From positions 19,279,176 to 19,343,175 of the forward strand of contig NC_135550.1 in assembly GCF_964340395.1 (NCBI RefSeq): DNA of 64,000 nt, read 5' to 3'. Below the pieces are notes generated by a model. That model did no database searches. It worked only from the letters and a program-made list of their open reading frames with translations, and had not been told where the DNA came from. Below are positions 50,410 through 64,000 of the stretch, one piece after another. The position numbers were made by a program, and so were the translations under genes. The stretch comes from Glandiceps talaboti (Eukaryota > Hemichordata > Enteropneusta > Spengelidae). Numbering within the stretch: the stretch's first letter is position 1; each line of letters begins with the position of its first letter.

Positions 50410-52963
50410 ATGGCCGACTTAGCAGATCTTAAAGCTGTTCTTGCCCAACGCTACGTAAAGTTTTTGGAATTATTCGCGGCTGGAGATGTGAAAGGAGCTT
50501 CCGAATTCTACACAGAAGACTGCAAGTTTATGGCGCCAGGCGAGGTGACCAAAACTGGTCGTCAGAGTAAGTAGACATATGAGTGTGTGTCATCACAACT
50601 TAGAAGGACTGAGTATTAAACCTAGATTACATTTTAAAACATCGATGTCAGAAACCAGGCACTCGATTTTGACTAACTTAGAGTTGAAAGGAACTAATGA
50701 TACAGGATGATGTAAGTATTACAAACATGTGTACGAACAGGTATCCAGTGACAGCGTGCATACTCTACAACGAAATTTCTACTCAATCTGATGGTGATAT
50801 ATACACTTCAAAACGACCCCAACACTTTTTCAATGGGAATAAAACCTGGCACGTGTTCTCAAGAAAAAGCCAAAACACCAGATTTAAATAAATGTATCAT
50901 TTTATTAAGTGTTTCCTTCAAACTACAGGTATCATTTAAAATAAGTCCTTTTTGTATGTCCTAACTAAACAACTTCACTACACAATAGACGGAAAATCTC
51001 GCAACATAGTTCTTATCTTGTTTTCGATTTTTCCAATATACTGCTATAATATAATAGTGATAAACCACTCCTCTGGGGTGGTATGCCAGTTTGATTTTAC
51101 AGTGAACTAAATACATGTATTATATACGCTCGCTATCGATCGTGCATATATTTCGTTCACAGGTCAAAAGTCAGGGCAAAGTCACATCCCAGTAAATGTC
51201 ACTAGACTAACTGACTAAGGGGTGGACCATTTGATATCTTGGGGGGGAGCTTGGAAGATTTCTGGAAAAAAAAGATGTCAAATGGAGTTGCTTGAAAAAA
51301 AAAATCCGGATATAAGTGGGTGATGGAAAAAAAAGATGGACCACTGTTGCTAGAAAAGAAATGTCTTGGCGGGGAAATGATGCACAAGTTCGAGTGTACT
51401 ATTCAACCTGCTAGTACCTCTCTAACCAGGACACTTGTCAAATCATGACAAACATTTTCAAACACATATCAGGGACCAGTCAGTTTCGTTGGCCTGTGGT
51501 ACATATCATTATATATTTGTTCTTGTCTATGTTTCTTTCATAATTTCTTTTGAAATATTACTTCATGTAAGGGTTACATAACTATTCATAAAATTATACA
51601 TATACATGTACATGTACATGTATTACCTGATTCTAGGACAACTGCCCCCCGGACAATTGCCCCCGGACAATTGCCCCCGAAGGACAACTGCCCCCCGGAC
51701 AATTGCCCCCGAAGGACAACTGCCCCCCGGACAATTGCCCCCCGGACAACTGCCCCCGAAGGACAACTGCCCCCCGGACAATTGCCCCCCCCCCCTGGAC
51801 AACTGCCCCCGAAGGACAACTGCCTCTCGGACTACTGCCCCCTAACGAAAAAAAAACTAGTATTACAGATGTACGGGTTTATCATTCATTAAAAAGTCAC
51901 CGTCGGCAACTTACTGCCGCAACTTGCATACATTATACTCACTACATTCACATGTTTTACTCTATTGTTATCTGTGATAATTGTTATAAAAGTCGGCATG
52001 ATGCTTTAACTTACCGCTGTAATTCACATAATTTATATGCACATTCTACTCTATTGTCATCTGTGATAATTGTTACGACAATTATATTATTTTTTCTACT
52101 TTTGACTCGTTTTCTATCTTGTAACCTGTATATTTTGTATTGAACTGATAATAAATAAATCTTTTCCAGTAAAAAAATGACTTCGTGTTTGTGTTTAGTG
52201 AGTATAATGTACGCAAATTGCGGCAGTAAGTTGCCGACGGTGACTTTTTAATGAATGACAAACCCGTACATCTGTAATACTAGTTTTTTTTTTGTTCGGG
52301 GGCAGTAGTCCGGGGGGCAGTTGTCCGGGGGGCAATTGTCCTTCGGGGGCAGTTGTCCGGGGGGCAATTGTCCGGGGGGCAGTTGTCCTTCGGGGGCAAT
52401 TGTCCGGGGGGCAGTTGTCCTTTGGGGGCAATTGTCCGGGGGCAATTGTCCGGGGGGCAGTTGTCCGGGGGGCAGTTGTCCTGTTACCTTACTACCTAGC
52501 TACCACACTAGTTACAGAACGTGCCATGTAAATGTTTGGCTGTTTCACAAGGAGTGCTTCACTTATCTTGCACTTTGGGGCAAAAGTGATCTTGAATCTT
52601 CATACTATTAGATAGTTTATAAAAGAACTTAATCTAAATTGTTCTAGTCTCTTCAGTATGAATTTGTCATAAGGAATAAATACATGTATACTTCCTATTT
52701 CGGTCACTACATGTATCGACACTACAAATCAAATTCAAGTTTCTATTCTACACTAGGTATGACCTCCTAAAGTGCTTTAACATACCAGTGACTTTACTAT
52801 GCATGCAATATCAATGCCCCTATACCAATGTTACAGGCCCACTTTTATAACATGGAAAACTTATTTAAAAAATTATATATAGCTTTTCAAGCTTGGCAAT
52901 ATGACCTCAGAGGCTATGAATAACCTAAGAATTGCCTAAATAGAAACAAAAAACTCCAGATCT

Positions 52964-53055
<92 letters not shown>

Positions 53056-53165
53056 AGAGGGAGAGAGAGACAGAGAGACAGAGAGACAGCCAGACAGACA
53101 GATAGAGGGGGAGGGGAGGGAGAGAGGGGGGGGGGAGAAATTGTGTGCATATCTTCGCGTTTCTT

Positions 53166-53220
<55 letters not shown>

Positions 53221-53975
53221 GTCTGTCTTCTGTCTGTCTGTCTGTCTGTTTGTCTGTCAGTGAGTGTGTGTTGTGCTGTGCTGTGCTGTGCTTTGTTGTG
53301 TTGTGTTGTGTTGTGTTGTGTTGTGTTGTGTTGTGTTGTGTTGTGTTGTGTTGTGTTGTGTTACTGCAAATACATGCTATATCGCCTAGAATCCAGTTGG
53401 AGTGTGCTGGTATTTTACTCTCGCTTCTCACCTACTTACCTCTTCAAAGCTACACGTAATGCCTTTTTTCCAAAACGTGAATACTCTACAACGATAACTC
53501 AATCTGATGCAGATACACTTCAAAACGACCCCAACAGTACACTTGTTCAATGGGAAAAACCTGGCACATGTTCTCAAGCAAAAGGCAAAACACCAGATTT
53601 AAATAAATGTATCATTTGATTAAGTGTTTCCTTCAAACTATAGGTATCATTTAAAATAAGTCCTTTTTGTATGTCCTAACTAAACAACTTCACTACACAA
53701 CAGACGGAAAATCTCGCAACATAGTTCTTATCTTGTTTTCGATTTTTCCAATATACTGCTATAATATAATAGTGATAAACCACTCCTCTGTGGTGGTATG
53801 CCAGTTTGATTTTACCAGTGAACTAAATACATGTATTATATACGCTCGCTATCGATCGTGCATATATTTCGTTCACAGGTCAAAAGTCAGGGCAAAGTCA
53901 CATCCCAGGATATGTCACTAGACTAACTGACTAAGGGGTGGACCATTTGATATCTTGGGGGTGGAGCTTGGAAGA

Positions 53976-54049
<74 letters not shown>

Positions 54050-54063
54050 GTGCATATCTTCGC

Positions 54064-54153
<90 letters not shown>

Positions 54154-54900
54154 AGTGAGTGAGTGTGTTGTGTTGTGTTGTGTTGTGTTGTGTTGTGTTG
54201 TGTTGTGTTGTGTTGTGTTACTGCAAATACATGCTATATCGCCTAGAATCCAGTTGGAGTGTGTTGGTATTTTACTCTCGCTTCTCACCTACTTACCTCT
54301 TCAAAGCTACACGTAATGCCTTTTTTCCAAAACGGCAAGAAATGATTGTATGTTCACATTTTTGCTGTTACTATGCTATCCAGTGACAGATGACTGCAGC
54401 GTGCAAACTCTACAACGATAACTCAATCTGATTCAGATACACTTCAAAACGACCCCAACAGTACACTTGTTCAATGGGAAAAACCTGGCACATGTTCTCA
54501 AGCAAAAGGCAAAACACCAGATTTAAATAAATGTATCATTTTATTAAGTGTTTCCTTCAAACTACAGGTATCATTAAAATAAGTCCTTTTTGCATGTCCT
54601 AACTAAACAACTTCACTACACAATAGACGCGGAAAATCTCGCAACATAGTTCTTATCTTGTTTTCGATTTTTCCAATATACTGCTATAATATAATAGTGA
54701 TAAACCACTCCTCTGTGGTGGTATGCCAGTTTGATTTTACCAGTGAACTAAATACATGTATTATATACGCTCGCTATCGATCGTGCATATATTTCGTTCA
54801 CAGGTCAAAAGTCAGGGCAAAGTCACATCCCAGTAAATGTCACTAGACTAACTGACTAAGGGGTGGACCATTTGATATCTTGGGGGTGGAGCTTGGAAGA

Positions 54901-54980
<80 letters not shown>

Positions 54981-55467
54981 TTGTGCATATCTTCGCGTCT
55001 GTCTGTCTGTCTGTCAGTGAGTGTGTTGTGTTGTGTTGTGTTGTGTTGTGTTGTGTTGTGTTACTGCAAATGCATGCTATATCGCCTAGAATCCCGTTGG
55101 AGTGTGTTGGCATTTTACTCTCGCTTCTCACCTACTTACCTCTTCAAAGACCTCTTCAAAGCTACACGTAATGGCTTTTTTTCCAAAATGGCAAGAAATG
55201 ATTGTATGTTCACATTTTTGCTTTTACTTTGCTATAGGTGTCGAAGAAGCCTTTGCTGGTATGAGGTCTTCGGGTATTACCGCGATGACTCTAACAATTG
55301 ACGAGCTTGGTGGAGTGGACGGTGGTGATACACTGTTTGAACGTGGTCACTATGAGTTGCTGAAAGAGGATGGATCAGCAGCAGATGTTGGCAAATATGT
55401 CGTCATTTGGAAGAAAGTCAATGGTGTTTACGAACTGGCTGTCGACTGTTTTAATAGTAACAACTGA
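50410..55467 (+). CDS. NTF2-like small protein, gene C (large, disrupted intron)
   Basis: Exon 1 is 50410-50566 and the next compatible exon 2 is 55238-55467, giving 128 residues. Exon 1 has one extra codon (MADLADLKAVLAQRYVKFLE) and reads FAAGDVKGASEFYTEDC and FMAPGEVTKTGRQ. Exon 2 reads VEEAFAGMRSSGITAMTLTI, DELGGVDGGDTLFERGHYEL and VYELAVDCFNSNN. It is the most divergent copy. The 4.7-kb intron holds a foldback element and a multiplied intron segment, so exons 1 and 2 may come from different ancestral units. No other exon 2 lies between. The conserved E-box promoter block is missing: similarity to the other copies starts only at ACATTCTTTATACTAGTAAC. Whether it is expressed is open. Confidence 0.7.
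50735..51270. repeat. Intron-derived block, first copy in gene C intron
   Basis: It shares CTCTACAACG, CAATCTGAT, CACTTCAAAACGACCCCAAC, GCAACATAGTTCTTATCTTG and GGGGTGGACCATTTGATATC with blocks at 53478-53970 and 54400-54900. Here the GGAGCTTGGAAGA end continues into unrelated sequence rather than an (AG)n tract. Confidence 0.8.
51636..52481. mobile_element. Foldback-type element with minisatellite terminal arms
   Basis: Left arm (51636-51944) and right arm (52196-52481) are reverse complements. The outer part of each arm is a 15-17 bp minisatellite (GGACAACTGCCCCCGAA and GGACAATTGCCCCCC variants). The inner part is a unique ~110-bp segment (ACTAGTATTACAGATGTACG, then CACCGTCGGCAACTTACTGC). 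The ~250-bp loop has its own two-copy repeat around CTCTATTGTYATCTGTGATA. There is no transposase frame, so it would be non-autonomous. Possible imperfect target repeats TTACCT lie on both sides. It sits in gene C's intron. Confidence 0.75.
52970..53362. repeat. (AG)n - (CTGT)n - (TGTTG)n cassette 1
   Basis: Ordered array: purine AG/GACAG tract, TGTGCATATCTTCGCG, CTGT array, GTCAGTGAGTG, then TGTTG array. It is followed by ACTGCAAATACATGCTATAT and CGCCTAGAATCCAG. The same order recurs at 53974, 54902, 58346 and 61531. Open frames here are artefacts. Confidence 0.95.
53478..54401. repeat. 924-bp tandem unit inside gene C intron
   Basis: The distance between identical CTCTACAACGATAACTCAAT words (53484 and 54408) is 924 bases. 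The unit holds the intron-derived block, then an (AG)n/(CTGT)n/(TGTTG)n cassette (about 53974-54219), then the pre-acceptor segment. In this unit the sequence runs ATGCTAT and then jumps to CCAGTGACAGATG, where the real gene has ..GCTATAG|GTGTCGAAG. Exon 2 is therefore absent. Confidence 0.85.
54402..55237. repeat. Second tandem intron unit leading into exon 2 of gene C
   Basis: It repeats the previous unit (block 54402-54900, cassette about 54902-55060, pre-acceptor segment). It ends in an intact acceptor GCTATAG directly before exon 2. The CTGT and TGTTG arrays are shorter here. Confidence 0.85.
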
Positions 55468-55912
55468 ACACAGTCACGTTGAACACTTTTGATACCAGAG
55501 TATTTGGTACTTGGAACAGATTTCCGTTCATATCACCTTAGTTAGTGAGATTCACATGTATGTAATCCAGTTTAACGAGATTCATCTAATTTCGCAACAG
55601 TTATCGAGATTGAGATGTAGAAAGTGTGTTCCTTTCCGTATCACATGGGATGGTATTAAATTGAATTGTTGAATTGGAATTGATTGACAATTGTAACGAA
55701 TTAAAACATCTCTCATAATCGTACTTGTGCTTTTCATTTTGAATAAAATTTGATTGAGACATCTGGAAATTTTTGAGAGAAAATCAGACAATACATATAA
55801 ATTGTCTCAAAATTAATCTTTCCCTTAGACCAAAGAGTTTATGTAAATGATCAATTAAAGCGAAAAAATACTGTGAATTGTGTAAATTCACAGGATCTGG
55901 TTTCAATACTAG

Positions 55913-57052
55913 TTGTGTCGAATGTATAAGTACATTCGAATGTATAAGTACTTAGGTGTAGTACTGGATGAATTTTTAGACTATGATGTAACTGCTGAAA
56001 CTCTCTCAAATGGTGCTGGGAGAGCTCTTGGTGCCGTAATTTCAAAAATTCATAGGTTTAAAGATTTCAGGTATAATACTTTTACAACTCTTTTTCATTC
56101 ATGTGTTGCCCCAATATTGGATTATTGTTCTGGCATTTGGGGCTTTAAATCCAAGTCGAAATGTAACGCCATTCAAAATCGGGCTATGAGATATTTTCTC
56201 GGTGTCCATAAATTCGCTCCGATACTTGCTGTTAATGGAGATATGGGCTGGGACAGTTGTCTGATAAGGCACCAGCTTAATATGGCCAGATTATGGAATC
56301 GTTTATTATCTATGCCAGATAACAGGATAACCAAACAAGTGTTTTTATGGGACTACGAGTTAAATTCAAAAAATTGGGCCCAGGATATGTTGAAATTATT
56401 TACAGAAATTGGTTTACAAGGAATTTTTCATAATATGGAGACATGTAATATTTCGTTTGTGAAAGAAAAACTGAGAACCTTTCATGGTAATAATTGGGAA
56501 ATTAATGTGAAAGAAAAGCCTAAGTTAAAAACATATGTTACTTTCAAAAAACATTATGGTCTGGAAAATTATTTAACGTATAATTTGTCACGTGGTAAGC
56601 GATCACTTTTAGCTCAGCTCAGACTAGGTATTCTTCCTTTAAAAATTGAAACTGGTAGATTTTCTAATTTAGACAGGGAGGAAAGACTTTGTGATTTCTG
56701 CAAAGACGCAGTTGAAGATGAGATACATTTCCTTTTTCACTGTGGACTTTATCATGAATTTCGAGAGTTTCTGTTTTCAAAAGCTAGGGAAATATCTCCT
56801 CACTTTGACACAAGAGACGTTGTCGAAAACCTAGAATTTTTAATGACAAACTTGCCATTTGACCTAGCAAATTTTGTTAGCGATGCTTTTTGTAAGAGAA
56901 AGGAATTTATGTACAATGTTTAAATATGTACGCTTACTTATTCATAAGTTAACGATTTGTATTACTTTAGTGTCTTGTAAGCCCTAGGGGCTGGGTGTGG
57001 CTATGGGTAAGTCCACACATGACACTTAAATAAATAAACATAACATAACATA
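55913..57052 (+). mobile_element. 5'-truncated LINE (CR1/Jockey-like) with target duplication
   Basis: An open frame from 55913 to 56923 (about 336 residues) begins inside the reverse transcriptase thumb (YKYLGVVLDE). It continues with CVAPILDYCSGIWG and ends with a C-terminal zinc-knuckle-like CDFC..DEIHFLFHC. The catalytic core is missing. After the stop a 3' UTR ends in TAAATAAACATAACATAACA. ACTAG flanks both ends (55908-55912 and 57053-57057), and removing the element restores the 5' flank shared with genes B and E (TTTCAA..AGCAAACGGCCAGA). The intact frame suggests a fairly recent insertion. Confidence 0.85.
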
Positions 57053-57250
57053 ACTAGCAAACGGCCAGACATAATGCAAGCTTTGCCTTTCCAACTACCA
57101 GTTTCCAAAAAGCGATAATAGCTGGGACTCCGCACTATTTTTTGTTGTTGAAATTTTCTATATTAAAACTACACAGTAATGGTCTATACCTCTGATTAGG
57201 AGATTTACCTGTCTATTTATCGTCGGATGTAACTTCATAGTGACATATGA

Positions 57251-57273
57251 CACGTGACCCTGATCACGTGATT
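57251..57273 (+). promoter_or_regulatory. Paired E-box element, gene D
   Basis: CACGTGAC and TCACGTGATTT, about 50-65 bases before the start codon. This is the best match among the copies to a CACGTG E-box. Confidence 0.5.
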
Positions 57274-57318
57274 TATTGTTACGTTCTTTATACTAGTGCC
57301 AGTCAATTTTGAATCAAC

Positions 57319-58899
<1,581 letters not shown>

Positions 58900-60586
58900 A
58901 CACAGTCACGTTGAACACTTTTGATACCAGAGTTTTTGATACTTGGAACAGATTTCCGTTCATATCACCTTAGTTATTGAGATTCACATGTACGTAATCC
59001 AGTTTAACGAGATTCATCTAATTTCGCAACAGTTATCGAGATTGAGATGTAGAAAGTGTGTTCCTTTCCCTATCACATGGGATGGTATTAAATTGAATCG
59101 TTCAATTTGTATTTGGAATTGATTGACAACTGTAACGAATTAAAACATCTCTCATAATCGTACTTGTCATTTCATGAATTCCATATTTATGTTATTAATA
59201 TCATCCAATAGCATCGATATGTCAAATATTCTGAACAGTGTTTAATCAAACATAAATAGTGCAACAGATAGCGAGTCAGTTACGAAAGCCAGAACATTGT
59301 TTATCTACGTGGGGGGGGGGGGGGTAGCGATGTGAAAGTCCAACCCGTATAATATTGGTGTTGTATGAAATGAATTCTTGTACAACTGGTGTTTATATCC
59401 AAAATAAATACATGCATGCGTGCCCCTACATGACCACGAAGTCATTATATCTATCATAAACCTCTCAGGAAATGATGTTGTGTCATCTCTGAAAGAAATG
59501 TTGACGGAACTGTTAATTTCTGTTGATATGAAAAATCTTTCTGAACTAACACGAAGGATTGCAATTCATGTGACCGAGTAATGGTGCAAAAGTTGGTTTT
59601 AAGGTAGAATACATAACGGGAACACGTTTTCCTTAAAATTAAAGTTCTTCAAATCTCTTAAAACTTTGTCATATATAAGGCTGTTCCTGCTCCTATTAAA
59701 TTAGGAGTTCAATGTTTTGTTTTCAAGGCAATCGCCTATCTTTTATTTTTCCATAGAGTTGGCCGTGACCTCAGACCACTACAGGCTTCTGAAAGTTAAC
59801 ACACGGAATTCGAAATCTTTCATTGAAGGCAAATAAAATGAAATATAGCCTACTTAACATAATACATAAATTACAATTTTCACATTCAAGCAATGTAACT
59901 TCCTGAACTTGTATGCAACATTGTGTAGTGAGACCGTCCCTCACCTTCATCTGAAAACTATGATACACGAATGCCCTAGACAAATAGCCAAAATAAGAAG
60001 AAATGTTTTCAGTACCTATTGTATAATGTCAAATACTACATTCTGTAAACAGTAATGTTTGTTTTTAGGGTTGTCGGCAGGTGGCAATATATACCAGTAC
60101 ACGATTATTGCTGACCACTAACATATATACGCGAAACTTGGGTGATATTCGATCCTATATTGAATGAAAAGTTACTTTAACCTCGCGAATTATTTTAAAG
60201 AAAATCAGGCAATACATATAAATTATTTCAAAGCCAATATTTCTCTTATTCGGAAGGGTTTACATGTATGTAAATGATCAATTAAAGCCAAAAATACTTT
60301 GTAATTTTACTGATTTCAACTCCTACCAAACGACCAGACATAATGCAAGCTTTGCCTCTCCAATTCACAGGTTTCAACTCGTAGCAAACGGCCAGACATA
60401 ATGTAAGCTTTGCCTCTCCAACTACCCGTTTCCAAAAACAAACGATAAAAGCTGGGACTCATGCCTATTTTTTTTTCAAATTTTCTATGTTAACTTAAAA
60501 GTACACAGTAATGGTCCATACCTCTAATCAGGAGTGTTGTCTGTCTATTTGTCGTGTCATATGTAACTTCATAGTGACAAGTGATA

Positions 60587-60606
60587 CGTGATCTTCATCA
60601 TGTGAT
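60587..60606 (+). promoter_or_regulatory. Paired E-box-like element, gene E
   Basis: TACGTGATC and ATCATGTGATT, about 55-75 bases before the start codon, at the position seen in A, B and D. Confidence 0.4.
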
Positions 60607-60660
60607 TACTTGTCACATTCTTTACGTTAGCAGCCTGTCATTTTTAAAAAAAAAATCAAA

Positions 60661-62212
<1,552 letters not shown>

Positions 62213-62948
62213 ACACAGTCACATGAAACATTTTTCACATTTTGTGTATTTCCGTTCATATCACCTTAGTTATTGAGATTTCCATGGACGTAGTCCAGTT
62301 AACGAGATTCATCTAATTTCGCAAAGAGATTGAGATTGAGATGCAGAAAGTGCGTTTCTTTCCCTATCACATGGGATGGTATTAAACTGAATCGTTCAAT
62401 TTGTATTTGGAATTGATTGACAACTGAAACGAATTAAACATCTCTCATAATCGTACTTGTCATTTCTTGAATTCCATATTTATGTTATTAATATCATCCA
62501 ATAGCAACGATATGTCAAATATTCTGAACAGTGTTTAGTCAAACATACATAGTGCAACAGATAGTGAGTCAGTAACGAAAGCCAGAACATTATTTATTTA
62601 CGGGGGTAGCGATGTGAAAGCCCCAACCCGTATAATATTGGTATTTGTCGTCCGAACAGAATTCCTTCTTGTACAACTGGTATTTGTATCCAAAATAAAT
62701 ACATGTATGACCCCCACGTGACGACGAAATCGATGGGCCAAGTCATTATTTCTATCATAAACCTCTCAGAGAATGAAATTGTGTCATCTCTGAAAGAAAC
62801 GGTGATGGAATTGTTAACTTTCTATATGAAAGGTCTTTCTGAACTAACACGAAGGATTGCAATTCATGTAACCGGGTAAAGGTGCAGAAGTTGGTTTTGT
62901 GGTAAAATGCGCGTTGGGGACATATTTTCCTGAAAATTAATGTTCTTC
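62213..62948 (+). other. 3' flank of gene E shared with the array
   Basis: It matches the 3' flanks of A, B and D: CGAGATTCATCTAATTTCGC, a CTTGTACAACTGGT word and CCCCCACGTGAC. It ends where an intron-like fragment begins at about 62949. Confidence 0.6.
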
Positions 62949-63011
62949 AACTTAGAGTTGACAGGAACTAACAATTCAGGACGATGTAGTAAAACAGGTA
63001 TAATTGAGTAA
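62949..63011 (+). repeat. Isolated intron fragment of the gene family
   Basis: AACTTAGAGTTGACAGGAAC, then GACGATGTAGTAAAACAGGT and ATAATTGAGTAA resemble the middle of the A, B and E introns. No exon is attached. It marks a rearranged end of the array. Confidence 0.6.
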
Positions 63012-63299
63012 GGGACCGGTCAGTTTCTCCAGCCTGGGGGGGGGGGGGGTGAATTCTTAAATCGGGCCGACAAAAAATCACTGAACCCCCCCCCCCCTAT
63101 CTGTAAAACCCAAAACAGGCTGACCCCCCTATCACTTAATTCTAAAACATGATGACCATATATGATATTCGCATGAGTGACAGGTATTTTTTGATCGTGA
63201 CTCAGTGTGGACTGCTTGACTGTCGTGCATCTACTTTATAAGATCCCGGGTTAGCACTATCATAATTATAATTATTGACTACACAGGGTAAATATATTT

Positions 63300-64000
63300 G
63301 AAAAGGAGTTTAATAGCATCTTGACAGTGAAAGGTAGGGGGAAAGCTTGAGAAGGGAATATGTACAGCTGTCATGGGGGGTCCTAAGGGGTCTCCCCCTA
63401 GAAGCCCTGGAGGTTTTTTCCCTGAAAAGTCAATTTTGAGACTATTCAGACCCTTTCAGACAATAATTTCCAAGCCTTACAAGACAACACCAACATGTAA
63501 AAAACAACTACATAGGGTTGAAATACTTTTGAAATATACTTTGATAGCATCTTGACAGTAAGAGGGGAAGAGCTTGAGACTGGAATATGTCCACCACATG
63601 CGGGGGTCTGAGGGGGTCTCCCTCTAGAAGCCCTGAAGGATTTTTACTCTTATAGCCAATATTTACGCTATTTAGACCCTTCAAGCAATAACTTAATCCA
63701 TACTTTACAAGACAGCAAGTATCAGAAAATATTCTTTATAACTTACACCAAGGGTTGAAATATGTTCTTAAAAAGTTAAATGGCATCTTTATATACATGT
63801 AGTAAAGGTCAGCACATCTAATGGTAGTATCATTGGTAGGGGGGATTTGGAGATTAAGGCAATTTTAGACTATCTTGGCAAACATTTCACATCTTGAAAA
63901 GACAATATCATCTCAAATTAGAATAGGGTGAAAATATTTAAGAAAAGTTTAATACCATTATGACAGTAAAAAGGTTGTTGGTGCATCTGATTGTTGGTTG
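63300..64000. repeat. Degenerate ~235-bp tandem repeat reaching the right edge
   Basis: Anchors such as TAGCATCTTGACAGT occur at about 63316 and 63547, with weaker ones near 63782 and 63953. GGTCTCCCYCTAGAAGCCCT repeats 224 bases apart. C- and G-runs at 63037-63095 precede it. No coding frame was recognised. Confidence 0.7.

Noticed and set aside
51586-52531. Collagen-like or Pro-rich frames on both strands (QLPPGQLPP, GGSCPGG)
   Set aside because: They are all frames of the foldback arms' minisatellite, with no start context or domain.
52925-55301. Frames rich in Ser-Leu, Arg-Glu, Thr-Gln-His-Asn or Cys-Leu-Ser-Val repeats
   Set aside because: They are translations of (AG)n, (CTGT)n and (TGTTG)n in the gene C intron.

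Overview
The window is nuclear DNA of an invertebrate animal. It has intron-rich genes with GT-AG junctions, one minor-spliceosome AT-AC intron, abundant microsatellites and non-LTR retrotransposon debris. Coding third positions are fairly AT-rich. The gene content fits a non-vertebrate deuterostome such as a hemichordate, or amphioxus less well; I cannot fix the species.

Layout. (1) 1-3500, minus: the 5' two exons of a microsomal cytochrome P450 of the CYP2 clan. Its haem-cysteine exon is not visible and probably lies beyond the left edge. (2) 6504-16199, minus: a complete 14-exon CRNKL1 (crooked neck-like 1, a HAT-repeat spliceosome factor), 672 residues. (3) 17338-35016, plus: a complete 26-exon CFAP61 (radial-spoke/CSC ciliary protein), 1303 residues. 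CRNKL1 and CFAP61 are head to head across about 1.1 kb, the same arrangement as on human chromosome 20p11. (4) 35-39 kb: intergenic, with a LINE remnant between two ~103-bp direct repeats. (5) 39.2-63 kb, plus: a tandem array of five closely related two-exon genes (A-E) for ~127-residue proteins that look NTF2-like (SnoaL/DUF4440 type). All share one phase-1 intron position. A and B lie in a ~4.3-4.5 kb segmental duplication; C, D and E form a second subfamily with a different intron type. (6) 63-64 kb: degenerate ~235-bp tandem repeats.

The array is structurally very active. Gene C's 4.7-kb intron holds an 846-bp foldback element with minisatellite arms and a 924-bp tandem multiplication of the intron's own 3' part. 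Gene D has a 5'-truncated LINE with a 5-bp target duplication upstream and a long (AT)n palindrome in its intron. B and D share exon-2 variants that conflict with their flanking relationships, suggesting gene conversion. A paired E-box-like element lies upstream of A, B, D and E but not C.

Exon boundaries were placed by hand from splice consensus, unbroken reading frame and remembered family sequences. No alignment or database search was run.
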